DNA of 64,000 nucleotides, from NCBI RefSeq assembly GCF_019599045.1, contig NZ_CP080623.1:2998501-3062500 (forward strand), given 5' to 3'. Shown here piece by piece: positions 36,170-46,366 of this stretch (position 1 is its first letter; each line of letters begins with the position of its first letter). The notes under the pieces are model-generated. The model was not told where the DNA came from, made no database searches, and was given only the letters and a program-made list of their open reading frames with translations. Source of the DNA: Roseovarius sp. SCSIO 43702 (GTDB lineage: Bacteria; Pseudomonadota; Alphaproteobacteria; Rhodobacterales; Rhodobacteraceae). The position numbers and the translations under genes are program-made.

Positions 36170-37450
36170 TCATGACGCGGCCCGCGCGGCCTCCTCGGCC
36201 TCGTCCTCCTCGGCCTGCGCCTCCTCGATCGCCCATTCCTGCGCGATCTCCACGGCCACCGGCGAGGCCGAGGGCATGACCACCACGTAGGGGTCCTGGT
36301 CCTCGATCGAGCGCGACGGGCGCTGCGTCATCCGGTAGGCGGCATAGCCCGACGTGGCGAAGCCCAGCACGGCGATGAACATGAAAAAGCCCCACGGCCC
36401 CACCTGTCCCATGATCCAGCCCACCGCGAGCGGCCCCATCACCGCGCCCAGCCCGTTGATGAAGATCAGCCCCCCCGCCGCGGCGGCCATGTCGCCATGC
36501 TCGAGGAAGTCGTTCGTGTAGGCGATGAGCAGCGAATAAAGCGGGTTCGACATGCCGCCGATCAGCGCGGCCGCCACGCAGAGCATCACGAAGATGTTAC
36601 CCAGGAAGATCCCGATCAGCGCGCCCAGCCCGATGATGAACGCCCCCACGAGGATCATCAATCGCCGGTCCAGCCGGTCCGACAGCCACCCGACCGGGTA
36701 TTGCACGAAAAGCGCGCTGATGAAGAAGAACGACACGAAGGTCGAGATCTGCGCGACGCTCAGCCCGGCCTCGGCGCCATAGACCGGCGCCATGCCGAAC
36801 TGCGCGGCAAAGACCCCGCCCAGCAGGAACATCCCCACGCAGCCCAGCGGCGAGACGCCGAACAGCTGCCTCAGCGTAAGCGGCTTCGTCGTGTCGAAGG
36901 CGGGCGTCGGGCTCACCGACAGGAGGATCGGCGCGAAGGCGATCGAGACGAGGACCGACGGCACGATGAAAAGGACGAACCCGCTCGGCTCGCCCAGGAT
37001 CAGCAGGTATTGCGCGCTCACGATACCGACCATCTGCATGATCATGTAAAGCGACAGCGCCTTGCCCCGGTTCTCGTTGTCCGCCGCCTCGTTGAGCCAG
37101 CTTTCCGCCGTCACGTAGACGCCCGAGAAACAGAAGCCGATCAGGATACGCAACAGCCCCCAGGCGATCGGGTCGGTGAGGACCGGGTAGAGGATCATCA
37201 CCGCCGAGATGAGCGAGCCGAGCGCGGCGAAGACCCGCACGTGCCCCACCCGCCGGATCATGTCGGGCGCCATGCGCGACCCGAAGAGGAACCCCACGAA
37301 GTAGCCCGACATGACGAGCGACATCTCCATGGTGGAAAAGCCCTCGATCTCGCCCCGGATACCCAGGAGCGTGCCCTGCATCCCGTTGCCCACCTGCAAG
37401 AGCATCATGCCCAGCAGGAGCGCCCATGCGCTCGACAGAACCTTGATCAT
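36170..37450 (-). CDS. MFS transporter (YcaD/UMF-like)
   Basis: The protein has 426 residues from the ATG at 37450, with GGAGG 6 bases upstream. Twelve membrane helices are predicted. The loop 2-3 signature reads GYFVGFLFGSRMAPDMIRRVGHVR, and the second half has VGWLSDRLDRR. A long acidic tail (about the last 40 residues, rich in Glu and Ala) is cytoplasmic. The profile resembles YcaD-type exporters; the substrate is unknown. It follows queA by 105 bases on the same strand. Confidence 0.88.
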   Translation of the reverse strand: MIKVLSSAWALLLGMMLLQVGNGMQGTLLGIRGEIEGFSTMEMSLVMSGYFVGFLFGSRMAPDMIRRVGHVRVFAALGSLISAVMILYPVLTDPIAWGLLRILIGFCFSGVYVTAESWLNEAADNENRGKALSLYMIMQMVGIVSAQYLLILGEPSGFVLFIVPSVLVSIAFAPILLSVSPTPAFDTTKPLTLRQLFGVSPLGCVGMFLLGGVFAAQFGMAPVYGAEAGLSVAQISTFVSFFFISALFVQYPVGWLSDRLDRRLMILVGAFIIGLGALIGIFLGNIFVMLCVAAALIGGMSNPLYSLLIAYTNDFLEHGDMAAAAGGLIFINGLGAVMGPLAVGWIMGQVGPWGFFMFIAVLGFATSGYAAYRMTQRPSRSIEDQDPYVVVMPSASPVAVEIAQEWAIEEAQAEEDEAEEAARAAS

Positions 37451-37555
37451 CTCGGGCCTCCGATGCTCGTTGCGGCCTCCCTGCCACGCCGGCAACGGGC
37501 CTGTCCGTCACGAACGCGACTCAACGCGGCTCACTTTCGCCCCCGTGGCAGGGTT

Positions 37556-38602
37556 TCAGCGCGGGATCAACAGCGATGCATCCCCGTATGAGAAAAAGCG
37601 ATAGCGCTCGGCGATGGCGTGCTCATAGACCGCGCGCATCCGCTCGCGCCCCATCAATGCCGAGACGAGCATCATCAGCGTGCTCTTCGGAAGGTGGAAA
37701 TTGGTCATGAGCGCGTCGGTCACGCGGAACTCGAAGCCGGGATAGATGAAGATGTCGGTCTCGCCTTCCCACGGCGCGATCGCGCCCGTCGCGCGGGCCG
37801 CCGTCTCGATCAGGCGCAGCGCGGTCGTGCCCACGGGAATGATCCGCCCGCCCGCCGCCCGCGTGGCGGCGATCTCGGCGGCGGCGGCCGCGCTCACCTC
37901 GCCCCATTCGGCATGCATCCGGTGCGTTGTCACGTCCTCGACCGTCACCGGAAGGAACGTGCCCGCCCCGACATGCAGCGTCACGTGGCTGAACGCGACA
38001 CCCTGCGCGGCCAGCTCCGACAGGAGCGCCTCGTCGAAATGCAGCGACGCGGTCGGCGCGGCCACGGCGCCCTCCTTCGCGGCCCAGACGGTCTGGTAAT
38101 CCTCCCGGTCGCGCGCATCCGCCTTGCGCCGCGCGGCGATGTAAGGCGGAAGCGGCATCGCCCCCGCCTCGGCCAGCGCCCGGTCGAACGCTTCGCCGGC
38201 AAGGTTGAAGCGCAGCACGCCCCGCCCCTCGACCTTGCCCAGGAGTTCGGCCTCGAGCCCCGCGCCGAACCGCACCACCTCGCCCTCGCGCAACTTCTTC
38301 AGCGGCTTGACCAGCGCGCTCCACGTCCCCTCCGGTCCCGGCTCGAGGAGCGTCGCCTCGATCCGCGCGCCCGTCTCGGACCCCGGGCGGTCGCGCGTCC
38401 CGGAAAGGCGCGCGGGTATGACCTTGGTATCGTTGAGGATCAGCCTGTCACCGGGTCTGAGCCATCGCCCCAGGTCGCGCACATGCGCATCCGTCATGTC
38501 CGCGCCCTCGGCCACCAGCAGCCGCGCGGCGGGGCGCGGCCGCACCGGCCGCGTCGCGATCAGCTCCTCCGGCAGATCGAAATCGAAATCGTCGAGCTTC
38601 AT
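37556..38602 (-). CDS. queA: S-adenosylmethionine:tRNA ribosyltransferase-isomerase
   Basis: The protein has 348 residues. It transfers the ribosyl part of SAM to preQ1 in tRNA to make epoxyqueuosine. The conserved N-terminus [50 protein letters not shown] and the C-terminal [16 protein letters not shown] are all present. It begins 30 bases after the AsmA-like gene, so it may share its transcript. No tgt or queuosine transporter lies in the window. Confidence 0.97.
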   Translation of the reverse strand: MKLDDFDFDLPEELIATRPVRPRPAARLLVAEGADMTDAHVRDLGRWLRPGDRLILNDTKVIPARLSGTRDRPGSETGARIEATLLEPGPEGTWSALVKPLKKLREGEVVRFGAGLEAELLGKVEGRGVLRFNLAGEAFDRALAEAGAMPLPPYIAARRKADARDREDYQTVWAAKEGAVAAPTASLHFDEALLSELAAQGVAFSHVTLHVGAGTFLPVTVEDVTTHRMHAEWGEVSAAAAAEIAATRAAGGRIIPVGTTALRLIETAARATGAIAPWEGETDIFIYPGFEFRVTDALMTNFHLPKSTLMMLVSALMGRERMRAVYEHAIAERYRFFSYGDASLLIPR

Positions 38603-38632
38603 GTCGCCGTCCTGCCTGGCCCCGCGCGGGGG

Positions 38633-41600
38633 TTACCTCTGCCCCGGCGGCCCGCCCGTGGCGACACCGCTCCGGCCGGTCTCTTCCTCGATCTCGCGCA
38701 GCCGGTCCTCGGCGCGCTGTACCCCCGGCGGGGCGCGGCGGAATATGTTGCGAAACATCCCCGGCGTAAAGAGCGTGAGCGGCAGAACCTTGACCCGAGG
38801 ATCCTTGGCCGGGCCCTTCATCTGGTAGTTGAACCCGATCAGCCCCTCGCCCTTGCGCGTCAGGATGCCGCCGATCGCGTTCACCGCGTAGACGGGCGAG
38901 ATGACGCCCTGCATGTCCATCCGCCCCTCCTTCAGCCAGTAATAGCCGTCCATCGTGACGCCCATCGACGCACCCGTCGCGCGGCCCTTGTAGAGGGTAA
39001 GCTGCTCGGGGCTGAGCTTGAACTGCGCGTCGAGCTCCGCGAAATGGATGCCGTTGCCCGACATCTGCTCCAGAAGGCCCACGCCGCTCATCGCGCTGAG
39101 CAGCGCGGCCATCGCCGGCGCGTCGGTGAGCCACAGGTTCGCCCCCTTGAGGCGGCCGTTATAGCTCCCCGCCTCCGTCGCGGGCCGCAGGATAAGCTCC
39201 ATCGACCCGCCGCGCGCGTTCTTCAGAAGACCCGCCGAGCGCAGCACGCCGCCCGCGTTTTCCGACACGATGCGGAACGCGCTGCGCCCGGCCTCGGGAA
39301 GGATGGTGCCGCTCACCTGCGCGCCGTTGTTCACCTTGCCGCTGAACTGCCCGCTCGTGCCGCCGCTGGTGTCGAGCTTGGCGCGGAAATCGGTCAGCAT
39401 GATCCCGTCCGAGATCGTCAACCTGTCGAGCGCAAGGCTCACCGGCGCGCCCTTCCGGGTTGCCGCACCCGGCCCCGCGCTGAGCGACGTGCGCCGCAGG
39501 TCGACGCGCCCGCCCGAGACCTGCACGGCGGGCGTCGCCCCCGGCCCGCGCCCCACGAGCGTCACCGGCGCATCGAGCCATCCGCCCACGTTCACGCGGC
39601 TGAACACCGCCCGGTCCAGCACGCCGTCGGGGCGCAGCGTCACCGCACCCACCGCCTCGAGCCCCGGCGCGTCGAGCGCCACGCGGTCAATCGCGGGCGG
39701 CTGGCCCAGCCTGCCCTCCACCCGCAAACTCCCGCCGCTCGCCGCGGGCTTCGACCAGTTGAGCTGCGAAAGGCGCATGCCAAGCCCCCGCAGGTCCGAG
39801 TTCAGCACGAAATCCCCCGCGCCGCCATCGCGCAGGTCCACGGTGATCTCGCCCTCGGCCTGGCCGGTGATCGACCCCGGCGGCAGGCCGATGCCGAACT
39901 CGTCCACGAATCCCTGCGACAGGATCACCGTGCCCGTCACCCGCGATCCGCCCTCGGCCTGTTTCGTCAGCGGCGTGGCGAACTCCCCCTCGAAGGGCAC
40001 CTGCCCCAGCCGCGCGGCCCCCTCGACGCGCAACCCCTCGCCATCCGCGCGCAGGTCGAGCGTTTCGGCGGTGAGCGTGCGCCCCTCCACCAGCGTCTCG
40101 CTGCGCAGGTCGCGCAGCCGGCCCTTGACGTCGAAGACGATCTCCTCGGTCTGAAGCTGCGGCTTGAGCAGGAAATCGAGCCGCCCCTCCAGCGTCGCGC
40201 GCCCCTCGGCAAGCGTCACCGGCTGGCCCGCCTTGTCCATCAGGTTGACCGGGTCCGAGTTGAGCAGCGACAGCGCCGCGGTGATCGTGCTGTCGATCTT
40301 GACGAGCGCCACCGCCGGACCGCGCCGGATGCCCGCGTCGGGGATGATGAAACTCGTGCCGGCGATGTCGATCCGCCCGCCCTGCGCGGGCTCCACGTAG
40401 CCCTCCGTCGCCGTGATCGCGAAGCGGTTGCCGTAAAGCGAGGCCTGCCCCGCCCCTTCCCGGATCGGCGGCATCTCCTTGACGAATTTCGTGGTGAGGT
40501 CGTGATAGGCGAAGTTGATATAGGCGTCGGGCACCTCTCCGGGGTCCGAGCGCACGGCAAGCTGGATGTCGCTCAACTGCCCCTTCTCGATATTCTCCAC
40601 CAGCCAGTCGCGCGTGTTTGCCTTCACCGTCGCGGGCCACAGCTCTACCAGCCGGGCATGGCTCAGCGCATCCATCTCCGCATCGACCGCCAGGTCCCAG
40701 CCCGCCTCCACCGCGCGCAGCGTTCCGGCCAGGACAAGGCGCTGGCCCTGGTCCTGCAAGGTCAGTTCCCCCACGGTCAGTTCGAAGGGATCGAGGTTGA
40801 GCCGCATGTCCATGCTCGCCGCGTCGAGGCGCACCGGTTCGGGATAGAAATCCATCGGGTTCATCTCGATGTCGCGAAGCCGCATCTGCGCCTGCAACTC
40901 GGTGGGCCAGCCGGTTTCGGCCCCGATGAGGAAGGCCTGCCCCTCGGCCCGGACACGGCCCCACTTGCTGTCGATCGACACGTCCTCGAAGCGCAGCGCG
41001 TTCTCGCGCGGATCATAGGTGAAATAGGTCCGCGCGCCGGTGAAGGCCACGGGCTGCACCGCGTCATTGGGCTTGAGCACGCCTTCCCCTATCTGAAGCG
41101 TCGCGTTGAGCGGCCCGAGCCGGCCATCCTCGTCCACCTGCGCGCGCAACGCGCCCGAGATCGGCGCCTCGAGCGCGCCCAGCCAGGCCATCGCGGGCGA
41201 CTGCCCCGCGATCTCGTCCGCCGGCATGTCCTCGATGTTGACAGACACCTCCGCCGCCGCCTCGCCGATGCGGCTCGCGAAACTCATCCCGAGACGCGTC
41301 GGATAGGCCCGCGCGCCCAGAAGCGTGAAGTCACCGCCGAGCCGCAACTCCTCGCCCTCCCGAAGCAGGCCGAGGCTCCCGCCGTCGACGTTCCACGCGC
41401 GCCCCGCACGCGCATCCTCGTAGCGCAGCGTGATGTTGTCGGCCTGCACCTCGCGCAGCGTGGCAAGGCCCGGGCGCGTCATCGCGCGGTCGATCCGCGC
41501 GATCACCTCGGCCAGTTGCACGTCGCCCATGCCGCCCCCCAGCGCGAGGTTGATCTTGCCGTCCGCGTCACGGCGCAGGGCCAGCGCCGCACCCGAGACG

Positions 41601-42001
41601 CGGATCACCTTCGGCTGCAACTCGCCGCGCAGAAGCGGCTTGAGCGCCACCGTCCCGCTCAGTTCCGCAAGCGCCGCGATGGGCTGCCCGCCTCGCTGGG
41701 AAAAGGCCACGTCATGCAGCTCGATGCGCGGCTGCCAGCCCTGCTCGACCACCACCACGACCTCGCCCATTTCCACCTCTACGCCGCCCGTCTCCTCGTT
41801 GATCCGCTCGATGATCCGGGCATGAAGCCAGTCGGGCACCACGATGGGCGTGCCGAGATAGGACAGGACGAGAAGCGCGCCGGCAAGGACCAGGAACGAG
41901 ACGCTCAGAAGCGACAGGAGGCCGATCTTCCGCCCCCGCCCGCCGCGCCGCGCGCGCGAACGGCCTTCCGCCGTCTCCACCTTGTCGTCCGATGCCGCCA
42001 T
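38633..42001 (-). CDS. AsmA/YhdP-like giant envelope protein (DUF3971)
   Basis: The protein has 1,122 residues. A basic cytoplasmic start is followed by one membrane helix (about 27-50), then a very long beta-rich periplasmic region of repeating short strands. The C-terminal AsmA-like block holds LRSAGLLKNARGGSMELILRP and WLTDAPAMAALLSAMSGVGL. The layout is that of YhdP/TamB/AsmA bridge proteins, thought to move phospholipids between inner and outer membrane. It starts 80 bases from the divergent peroxiredoxin gene. The assignment to the superfamily is firm, the precise member less so. Confidence 0.85.
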   Translation of the reverse strand: MAASDDKVETAEGRSRARRGGRGRKIGLLSLLSVSFLVLAGALLVLSYLGTPIVVPDWLHARIIERINEETGGVEVEMGEVVVVVEQGWQPRIELHDVAFSQRGGQPIAALAELSGTVALKPLLRGELQPKVIRVSGAALALRRDADGKINLALGGGMGDVQLAEVIARIDRAMTRPGLATLREVQADNITLRYEDARAGRAWNVDGGSLGLLREGEELRLGGDFTLLGARAYPTRLGMSFASRIGEAAAEVSVNIEDMPADEIAGQSPAMAWLGALEAPISGALRAQVDEDGRLGPLNATLQIGEGVLKPNDAVQPVAFTGARTYFTYDPRENALRFEDVSIDSKWGRVRAEGQAFLIGAETGWPTELQAQMRLRDIEMNPMDFYPEPVRLDAASMDMRLNLDPFELTVGELTLQDQGQRLVLAGTLRAVEAGWDLAVDAEMDALSHARLVELWPATVKANTRDWLVENIEKGQLSDIQLAVRSDPGEVPDAYINFAYHDLTTKFVKEMPPIREGAGQASLYGNRFAITATEGYVEPAQGGRIDIAGTSFIIPDAGIRRGPAVALVKIDSTITAALSLLNSDPVNLMDKAGQPVTLAEGRATLEGRLDFLLKPQLQTEEIVFDVKGRLRDLRSETLVEGRTLTAETLDLRADGEGLRVEGAARLGQVPFEGEFATPLTKQAEGGSRVTGTVILSQGFVDEFGIGLPPGSITGQAEGEITVDLRDGGAGDFVLNSDLRGLGMRLSQLNWSKPAASGGSLRVEGRLGQPPAIDRVALDAPGLEAVGAVTLRPDGVLDRAVFSRVNVGGWLDAPVTLVGRGPGATPAVQVSGGRVDLRRTSLSAGPGAATRKGAPVSLALDRLTISDGIMLTDFRAKLDTSGGTSGQFSGKVNNGAQVSGTILPEAGRSAFRIVSENAGGVLRSAGLLKNARGGSMELILRPATEAGSYNGRLKGANLWLTDAPAMAALLSAMSGVGLLEQMSGNGIHFAELDAQFKLSPEQLTLYKGRATGASMGVTMDGYYWLKEGRMDMQGVISPVYAVNAIGGILTRKGEGLIGFNYQMKGPAKDPRVKVLPLTLFTPGMFRNIFRRAPPGVQRAEDRLREIEEETGRSGVATGGPPGQR

Positions 42002-42081
42002 GCGCCTCTTTCGTCGACCGCTTTGCCACCTGCCCGTCGCGGTCTATCTTCCACTCACATAGCAGCAGGAGCGAGCGTGAT

Positions 42082-42543
42082 ATGCCAGAAGTAAGCGAAA
42101 CCGCACCCGATTTTACCCTGCCCCGCGACGGCGGTGGCGAAATTCAGCTTAGCGCATTGCGCCCCAAACCCGTCGCGCTCTTCTTCTATCCCCGCGATGA
42201 CACCTCCGGCTGCACCAAGGAGGCCACGGGCTTCACCGCGCTCCGCGACGCCTTCGACAAGGCCGGGGTCGAGGTGATCGGCATCTCCAAGGACAGCGTG
42301 GCGAGCCATGACAAGTTCGTGAAGAAACACGATCTCGGCATCCCGCTGCTCTCGGACGAGGACTCGGACGTCTGCGAACGCTACGGCGTCTGGAAGGAAA
42401 AGAAGATGTACGGCAAGACTTTCATGGGGATCGAGCGCACGACCTTCCTCATCGACGGCGAGGGGCGCATCGCGCGCGTCTGGCGCAAGGTGAAGGTGCC
42501 CGGCCACGCCGAGGAGGTGCTCGACGCGGCGCGCGCCCTCTGA
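42082..42543 (+). CDS. bcp: Peroxiredoxin, PrxQ/Bcp type
   Basis: The protein has 153 residues. It reduces hydroperoxides with thioredoxin-type donors in the cytoplasm. The peroxidatic Cys44 lies in DDTSGCTKE; Pro before the Gly of the usual TPGCT is Ser. The resolving Cys expected five residues later is Thr49, as in Bcp forms that are 1-Cys or use a distant Cys; Cys98 in DSDVCERYGVW is the only other candidate. It is divergent from the AsmA-like gene. Confidence 0.93.
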   Translation: MPEVSETAPDFTLPRDGGGEIQLSALRPKPVALFFYPRDDTSGCTKEATGFTALRDAFDKAGVEVIGISKDSVASHDKFVKKHDLGIPLLSDEDSDVCERYGVWKEKKMYGKTFMGIERTTFLIDGEGRIARVWRKVKVPGHAEEVLDAARAL

Positions 42544-42578
42544 CGGCGCGCACGGAAAATGTCAACGATCCCGAGGCC

Positions 42579-43343
42579 TTATCCCTTCTGGCGCTCCGCC
42601 ACCTCGGCCAGGCGCTCGTAGAACGGGCGGTGATGCGCGAGATAGTCGCGCAGGTGCGGCGCCTCCTGCGCGGCCGCCTCGAACTTCTCCCGCGCACGCT
42701 CGGCATAGCCCTCCTCCATCGGGCGGATGCCGCTCGTGGCGCTCGCGGTGCCGTGCCACTTCTCGATCGCCTCCCAGTCGTCGGGCGTCTCCTCGCTCCA
42801 GTCGAAGGCCTGCGGCGCATCGCCCAGACCGTAGCCCTCCCAGAGCCGTGTCATTTCGGCGCGCGGATCGTTGCGGATGTCCTCGGCCCGAAGCACGACC
42901 GGGTCGTGCCCCGCATCGCGCAGCCCCTCGTAGTGACGCCACTGCGCCTCGATGCCGATTTCCTCGCTCGTGAAGTTCTTGTCGAGCCTGTAATAGGACG
43001 CGATCGCCGCCTCGGGCATCCGCACGAGGAACGCGTGGCGCAAACGGTCGCGAAACCCCTCGTCCCCGAGCAGCCTCGGCATCACGTAATAGCTCATGTC
43101 CTTGAAGAAGACCGGCGCCGCCTCGGCGCGCGTCTCGATCATCTCGCGGATGTCCTCGTAGTGCTTCGGATGCTCCGGATCCACGTCGAAATGCGGCGTG
43201 ACCCCGGCCCGGCGCCCGACGTAGTAGTCGTACATGAAAGGCTCGTGGGCACAGTCCAGGTCGCCGCGCTCGCGCATGATCCGCTCGGTGGCGGTCGACA
43301 TCGACCTCGGATGTGCCCAGAGGGCCAGGACGGGATGAGCCAT
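42579..43343 (-). CDS. Sulfotransferase-like P-loop protein
   Basis: The protein has 254 residues. It starts LALWAHPRSMSTATERIM, the P-loop-like HPRSMSTA of a distinct sulfotransferase-like family, and has RHAFLVRMPEAAIASYYR as the second nucleotide-binding block. It is unrelated in sequence to the protein at 34693-35328 beyond the fold. The acceptor is unknown. It converges on bcp and is divergent from the M23 gene. Confidence 0.82.
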   Translation of the reverse strand: MAHPVLALWAHPRSMSTATERIMRERGDLDCAHEPFMYDYYVGRRAGVTPHFDVDPEHPKHYEDIREMIETRAEAAPVFFKDMSYYVMPRLLGDEGFRDRLRHAFLVRMPEAAIASYYRLDKNFTSEEIGIEAQWRHYEGLRDAGHDPVVLRAEDIRNDPRAEMTRLWEGYGLGDAPQAFDWSEETPDDWEAIEKWHGTASATSGIRPMEEGYAERAREKFEAAAQEAPHLRDYLAHHRPFYERLAEVAERQKG

Positions 43344-43617
43344 CGGCGAATACTCCTTTTGCGTGCCTTCATGGGCAAACTTGCGCCGACCGACGCGGTT
43401 GTCAAACCGCCCCCGGCTTCGCGTTCCGCATACACTTCACCGCCCAAACCGTTGCATATCGGCAATAATTCGCCACTCGGCGGGGATCAGCCGGGTTTTC
43501 TGGGCCCGGACTCGCAAATTTCTTGCCCACGGGTTATCCGCTCGGTATCGACTTGCCCCAAGGTGTGCCACCAGATGCGCACCATCCGAGGGCACGGACG
43601 AATTCAGAGGACGGATC

Positions 43618-44934
43618 TTGCGAACACGTTTGGCTATCCGGCTGCACGCCATTCTCGAGCGGTATTTCCCGGAACGCAGGGTCTTCCTGCGCTCGGATAC
43701 CGAAACCCGGTTCATACGTCTGAAACCCGGCTCCCAGCTTCTCGCCTTCGCGGGCGCCTCGCTGGTGGTGTCGTGGACGATCATCGCGACGGCGATCCTG
43801 CTGATGGACAGCATCGGCTCGGGCAATTTCCGCGAACAGGCCAAGCGCGATCAGCGCATCTACGAAGAGCGGCTCAACACGCTCTCGGCCGAACGCGACA
43901 AGCGCGCCGAGGAAGCCCGCGAAGCGCAGGAGCGTTTCAACTCCGTTCTGGCACAGGTTTCGATCATGCAGTCGGAACTCCTGGCCTCCGAAACCCGCCG
44001 CCGCGAGATGGAAAAGGGTGTCGATGTCATCCAGACGACGCTGCGCCGCATCATGCGCGAACGCGACGATGCGCGTGAACAGGTGGCCTCGCTCACCGAA
44101 GCCGCGGGCGCCGACGGCGCCACGACCCTCGCCGGGGGCGACCCGGCCGACGGGCAGACGCTTGATTTCGTCACCGCCGCGCTCGCCGAGACGGCCGAGG
44201 AGCGCGACAAGGTCATCGCCGACGCGCAATACGCGATCCAGCAGGCCGAGGAGATGGAATACGAAATCCGCCTCATGCAGGACCGCAACGACCAGATCTT
44301 CCGCCAGCTCGAAGACGCGATGTCCATCTCGGTCGAGCCGCTCGACAAGATGTTCCGCAAGGCCGGCCTCAACACCGACTCGCTGCTCGATAGCGTGCGC
44401 CGGGGCTACTCCGGCCAGGGCGGCCCGCTCACGCCCCTCTCGATCTCGACCAGCGGAGGAGAGCTCACGCCCGACGCGATCCGTGCCAACGCCATCCTGA
44501 ACCAGCTCGACAAGATCAATCTCTACCGGCTCGCCGCCGAACGCGCGCCCTTCGATACCCCGCTCAAGACCTCCTTCCGCTTCACCTCCGGCTTCGGTCA
44601 GCGGTGGGGAAGGCTGCACGCGGGAACCGATTTCGCGGGCGCACACGGCTCGCCCATCTACGCCACCGCCGACGGCGTCGTGATTCACGCGGGCTGGCAG
44701 TCCGGCTATGGCCGCCTCGTCAAGATCCAGCACGATTTCGGCATCGAAACCCGCTACGCTCACAATTCCAAGCTCTACGTGAAAAAGGGGCAAAGGGTAT
44801 CGCGCGGGGACAAGATTGCTGCTATGGGTAACACCGGACGTTCGACCGGCACCCACCTGCATTACGAAGTCCGCGTCGGCGGCAAAGCCGTAAACCCCAT
44901 GACCTACATCAAGGCTGCACGAGATGTTTTCTAA
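43618..44934 (+). CDS. M23 family metallopeptidase, membrane-anchored, bactofilin partner
   Basis: The protein has 438 residues. I chose the TTG at 43618: GAGGA lies 6 bases upstream and the protein then begins with the short basic segment and single membrane helix (about residues 41-63) expected. A long charged coiled coil (about 70-215) follows. The C-terminal M23/LytM domain has HAGTDF and THLHYE zinc ligands and the RYAHNSKLYVKKGQRV block, so it should be an active endopeptidase on peptidoglycan. The bactofilin gene overlaps its end by 11 bases. Confidence 0.93.
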   Translation: MRTRLAIRLHAILERYFPERRVFLRSDTETRFIRLKPGSQLLAFAGASLVVSWTIIATAILLMDSIGSGNFREQAKRDQRIYEERLNTLSAERDKRAEEAREAQERFNSVLAQVSIMQSELLASETRRREMEKGVDVIQTTLRRIMRERDDAREQVASLTEAAGADGATTLAGGDPADGQTLDFVTAALAETAEERDKVIADAQYAIQQAEEMEYEIRLMQDRNDQIFRQLEDAMSISVEPLDKMFRKAGLNTDSLLDSVRRGYSGQGGPLTPLSISTSGGELTPDAIRANAILNQLDKINLYRLAAERAPFDTPLKTSFRFTSGFGQRWGRLHAGTDFAGAHGSPIYATADGVVIHAGWQSGYGRLVKIQHDFGIETRYAHNSKLYVKKGQRVSRGDKIAAMGNTGRSTGTHLHYEVRVGGKAVNPMTYIKAARDVF

Positions 44935-45472
44935 GAGCAAGATCAACGATCCGAGCCCCAAGCCCGCCGACCAGGGCGCGCCCAAGGCCGACACCAAACC
45001 CTCCGAGTCGTCGAAGCCCGCCACCTCCTCTTCGAGCGATTTCAAGGCCACCGCGCCCAAGGCGAAACCGCCCGCATCGGTCCTGTCGTCGGATTTGCAC
45101 ATCACCGGCAATCTCAAGACGACCGGCGACATCCAGGTCGAAGGCACCGTCGAGGGGGACATCCGCGCGCATCTGCTCACCGTCGGCGAAGGCGCCACCA
45201 TCAAGGGCGAGATCATCGCCGACGACGTGGTCATCAACGGCCGCATCGTGGGCCGCGTGCGCGGCCTCAAGGTCCGCCTCACCTCCACCGCGCGGGTCGA
45301 GGGCGATATCATCCACAAGACCATCGCCATCGAATCGGGCGCGCATTTCGAAGGCTCGGTCCAGCGTCAGGACGATCCGCTGAACGGCAAGGCCAAGACC
45401 GGCACCCAGCCGCAGCAGGCCGGCGCCAGCGCGGCCCCCGCCCAGGCACAGGCGACCAGCTCCGCCGGCTGA
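44924..45472 (+). CDS. Bactofilin
   Basis: The protein has 182 residues. A disordered Pro/Lys/Ser-rich N-terminus (about 1-52) precedes the bactofilin beta-helix (about 53-150), with repeats such as GNLKTTGDIQVEGTVEGDI and GEIIADDVVINGRIVGRV. A low-complexity Ala/Gln tail follows. Bactofilins polymerise without nucleotide and position cell-wall enzymes. The overlap with the M23 gene marks the standard pair that shapes peptidoglycan at a chosen cell site. Confidence 0.94.
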   Translation: MFSKSKINDPSPKPADQGAPKADTKPSESSKPATSSSSDFKATAPKAKPPASVLSSDLHITGNLKTTGDIQVEGTVEGDIRAHLLTVGEGATIKGEIIADDVVINGRIVGRVRGLKVRLTSTARVEGDIIHKTIAIESGAHFEGSVQRQDDPLNGKAKTGTQPQQAGASAAPAQAQATSSAG

Positions 45473-45518
45473 GGCACGCCCCGGACACTCGCGGCGCGGC
45501 CCACCGCCGCCCGTTCGC

Positions 45519-45552
45519 AAAAGGCACCCTGTTTCGGCAGCGGTGCCTTTTT
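45519..45552. terminator. Bidirectional terminator between bactofilin and tetR
   Basis: AAAAGGCACC and GGTGCCTTTT pair around a 13-base loop with A-run and T-run flanks, so it works in both directions. It ends exactly at the stop codon of the convergent tetR gene. Confidence 0.8.
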
Positions 45553-46181
45553 CATGCCGCCTCGCCCGATCCGGGCGGCGCGAACAGCAGCTTGATGTAG
45601 GTCCGCAACTGCATGATCTGCCGCGCGACCAGTTCCCGCTCCTCCAGCACCTTCTGCAGGATGATGGCGCCCTCCATGACCCCCGACACCATGTCGCCCA
45701 GCGCGTCGAGGTCGATCTCCTGCCGCGGCGGATGACGCGCGGCGATCTCGGCGAACATCGCCCGGAACCGCGCCCGCCAGGCAAGGATCGCGTGCCGGTT
45801 CAACGCCCGCACGCCATCGTCGAACAGCCGATCCTGGTAGGCTGCCGCCGCGATGATACAGCCCGGATGCCCGTTCGGCAGATCGCTCAGCATCTCCGCC
45901 ATGAGCTTCAGCCCGATCAGCATCGCGTGCAGCGGATCGTCGTCGAGATCGCGCGCGCGATCGAAGATATCGTCGAAAAGCGCGTCCTCCGCGGCGATGT
46001 ATCGCTCCAGCATGGCGCGGGCCAAGGCGTTCTTGTCCCTGAAATGATAGAAGAACCCGCCGCGCGAGATCTCCGCTGCCGCCACGATCTCCTCGATCGA
46101 GGTGGCATCGAATCCCTTCTCCAGCACCGCCTTTTCCGCGATGTCGAGGATGACGGATCTGCGGTCGGTTTTCCGCGCCAT
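45552..46181 (-). CDS. TetR family transcriptional regulator
   Basis: The protein has 209 residues from the ATG at 46181 (MARKTDRRSVILDIAEKAV). The helix-turn-helix is in residues 10-55 (TSIEEIVAAAEISRGGFFYHFRDKNALARAML); the rest is a helical ligand domain. It is divergent from the homocysteine methyltransferase gene with a 185-base gap, so that gene is a plausible target; no clear operator dyad was found there. The ligand is unknown. Confidence 0.88.
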   Translation of the reverse strand: MARKTDRRSVILDIAEKAVLEKGFDATSIEEIVAAAEISRGGFFYHFRDKNALARAMLERYIAAEDALFDDIFDRARDLDDDPLHAMLIGLKLMAEMLSDLPNGHPGCIIAAAAYQDRLFDDGVRALNRHAILAWRARFRAMFAEIAARHPPRQEIDLDALGDMVSGVMEGAIILQKVLEERELVARQIMQLRTYIKLLFAPPGSGEAA

Positions 46182-46366
46182 GCGCCCTGATCCACTGTAC
46201 CACGAGTCCACTTGACCGCGGCTCCATGAGGGCCCCGCCAGCGGCAGCGCCTCAAGCATCTGAAATTACGAACGAAAAAATTGCCTCCTACCATACCACG
46301 CGTTCACTCGTCGCGCCACCGTTCCGCCCTGTATTCCCCTCCTATCGCAAGACAAGGAGAGACCCG

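Noticed and set aside
37619..42094. A plus-strand open frame of about 1,491 codons opposite queA and the AsmA-like gene
   Set aside because: Composition is dominated by Arg, His and Leu and no conserved motifs appear; the opposite strand holds two recognised proteins.
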